DNA of 41,597 nt from JAFMIT01 sp044341215 (GTDB taxonomy: Bacteria; Actinomycetota; Actinomycetes; S36-B12; UBA5976), in NCBI GenBank assembly GCA_044341215.1, contig JBIISC010000008.1, positions 1 through 41,597 of the forward strand, written 5' to 3'. The stretch's first letter is position 1, and every line of letters starts with the position of its first letter. The translations under genes were made by a program, and so were the position numbers. A model generated the notes under the pieces. That model was not told where the DNA came from, did no database searches, and was given only the letters and a program-made list of their open reading frames with translations. Below are positions 41,290 to 41,597 of the stretch, piece after piece.

Positions 41290-41597
41290 TTAGCCGCGCA
41301 AAGCCGCCGCAAGTTCGCGGAAGTTTTCCACCAATAGGTCAATTTCACGTTGACCGTGTGCCAACGAGATTAGCCACTGCTCATCCAAGCCCGGTGGGGT
41401 GATGATTCCACGATTAAGTGACCAGAGGAAAGACAACTCCGCAACACCAAAGTCAGTAGCCTTGTAATCACGGTAATTGCGCACTGGGTCTATTGACCAG
41501 GTGATGCAACCCTTGATACCAAAGCCAATCGTGTGGGCTGGAAGTTCATACTCATCAATGATGTCACTTATTCGGCTTAGTGCCTGAACGTTTAGAT
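41290..41597 (-). CDS. class III aminotransferase, C-terminal end (truncated by window)
   Basis: The frame is open from the window end to the stop at 41290, giving about 102 C-terminal residues. FGIKGCITWS, then NYRDYKATDFGVAELSFLWSLNRGI, then PPGLDEQWLISLAHGQREID and FRELAAAL match the last part of PLP-dependent class III aminotransferases of the glutamate-1-semialdehyde aminomutase-like group. The catalytic lysine and cofactor site lie outside the window, so the substrate cannot be given. It ends 57 nt from the lamin-tail gene start on the same strand, so cotranscription is possible. Confidence 0.8.
   Translation of the reverse strand, partial: LNVQALSRISDIIDEYELPAHTIGFGIKGCITWSIDPVRNYRDYKATDFGVAELSFLWSLNRGIITPPGLDEQWLISLAHGQREIDLLVENFRELAAALRG

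Noticed and set aside
1..41597. CRISPR array, prophage or insertion sequence
   Set aside because: No regularly spaced repeats, no transposase, integrase or phage structural genes; the only sizeable repeat is the RTX tandem duplication.

Overview
The window reads as chromosome of a small-genome, low-GC freshwater actinobacterium, most likely the acI / Nanopelagicales group (Planktophila/Nanopelagicus type). This is inferred from a proton-pump rhodopsin of the actinorhodopsin type, a heliorhodopsin, an MsiK-style sugar ABC transporter without its own ATPase, actinobacterial-looking two-component proteins, many GTG/TTG starts, and very tight packing with 4-nt start/stop overlaps. I see no phage, IS element, CRISPR array, tRNA or rRNA. 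No gene-free stretch exceeds 300 nt; the longest is 222 nt.

Layout. (1) 1-5126: end of an RmlD-like sugar-nucleotide reductase, a DUF2207 membrane protein, a small membrane protein, a type II NADH dehydrogenase, a SOUL heme-binding protein and a small PH-like protein. (2) 5214-11237, a light-related block: heliorhodopsin, a 47-residue DUF2256 zinc-ribbon-like protein and an iron-sulfur photolyase/cryptochrome form one operon. A tandem pair of secreted RTX-repeat proteins and the green-type proton-pumping rhodopsin follow. The RTX pair arose by a 1.35-kb tandem duplication that also copied the last codons of the photolyase gene. (3) 11324-17365: SDR/DUF2867 protein, GNAT acetyltransferase, secreted FN3-like protein, glutamate dehydrogenase, a tiny membrane protein and a secreted CHAP amidase. 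(4) 17368-21901, minus strand: a response regulator with an unusual two-module membrane histidine kinase, an SGNH hydrolase and a secreted beta-propeller protein.

(5) 22025-32550, an amino-sugar catabolic island: substrate-binding protein plus two permeases; nagA and a SIS-type deaminase (NagB-II) on the minus strand; then ROK regulator, GH4 glycosidase, BadF-type GlcNAc kinase and GH84 N-acetylglucosaminidase on the plus strand. The genes make a coherent route: import of GlcNAc-containing oligosaccharides, cytoplasmic hydrolysis by GH84 (and perhaps GH4), phosphorylation, deacetylation, then deamination to fructose-6-phosphate. A shared 20-nt element upstream of the transporter and in the nagB/ROK intergenic region is a candidate operator. 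(6) 32543-35132: glutathione peroxidase, secreted DUF459-type SGNH protein and a membrane acyltransferase. (7) 35274-41232, a surface/polyphosphate module: secreted Ca-binding-type protein, large phosphodiester glycosidase (NAGPA) protein, DUF4956 membrane protein, VTC-domain protein and a secreted lamin-tail-domain protein. The window ends inside a class III aminotransferase gene.

All calls come from reading the sequence; no database or structure search was run.
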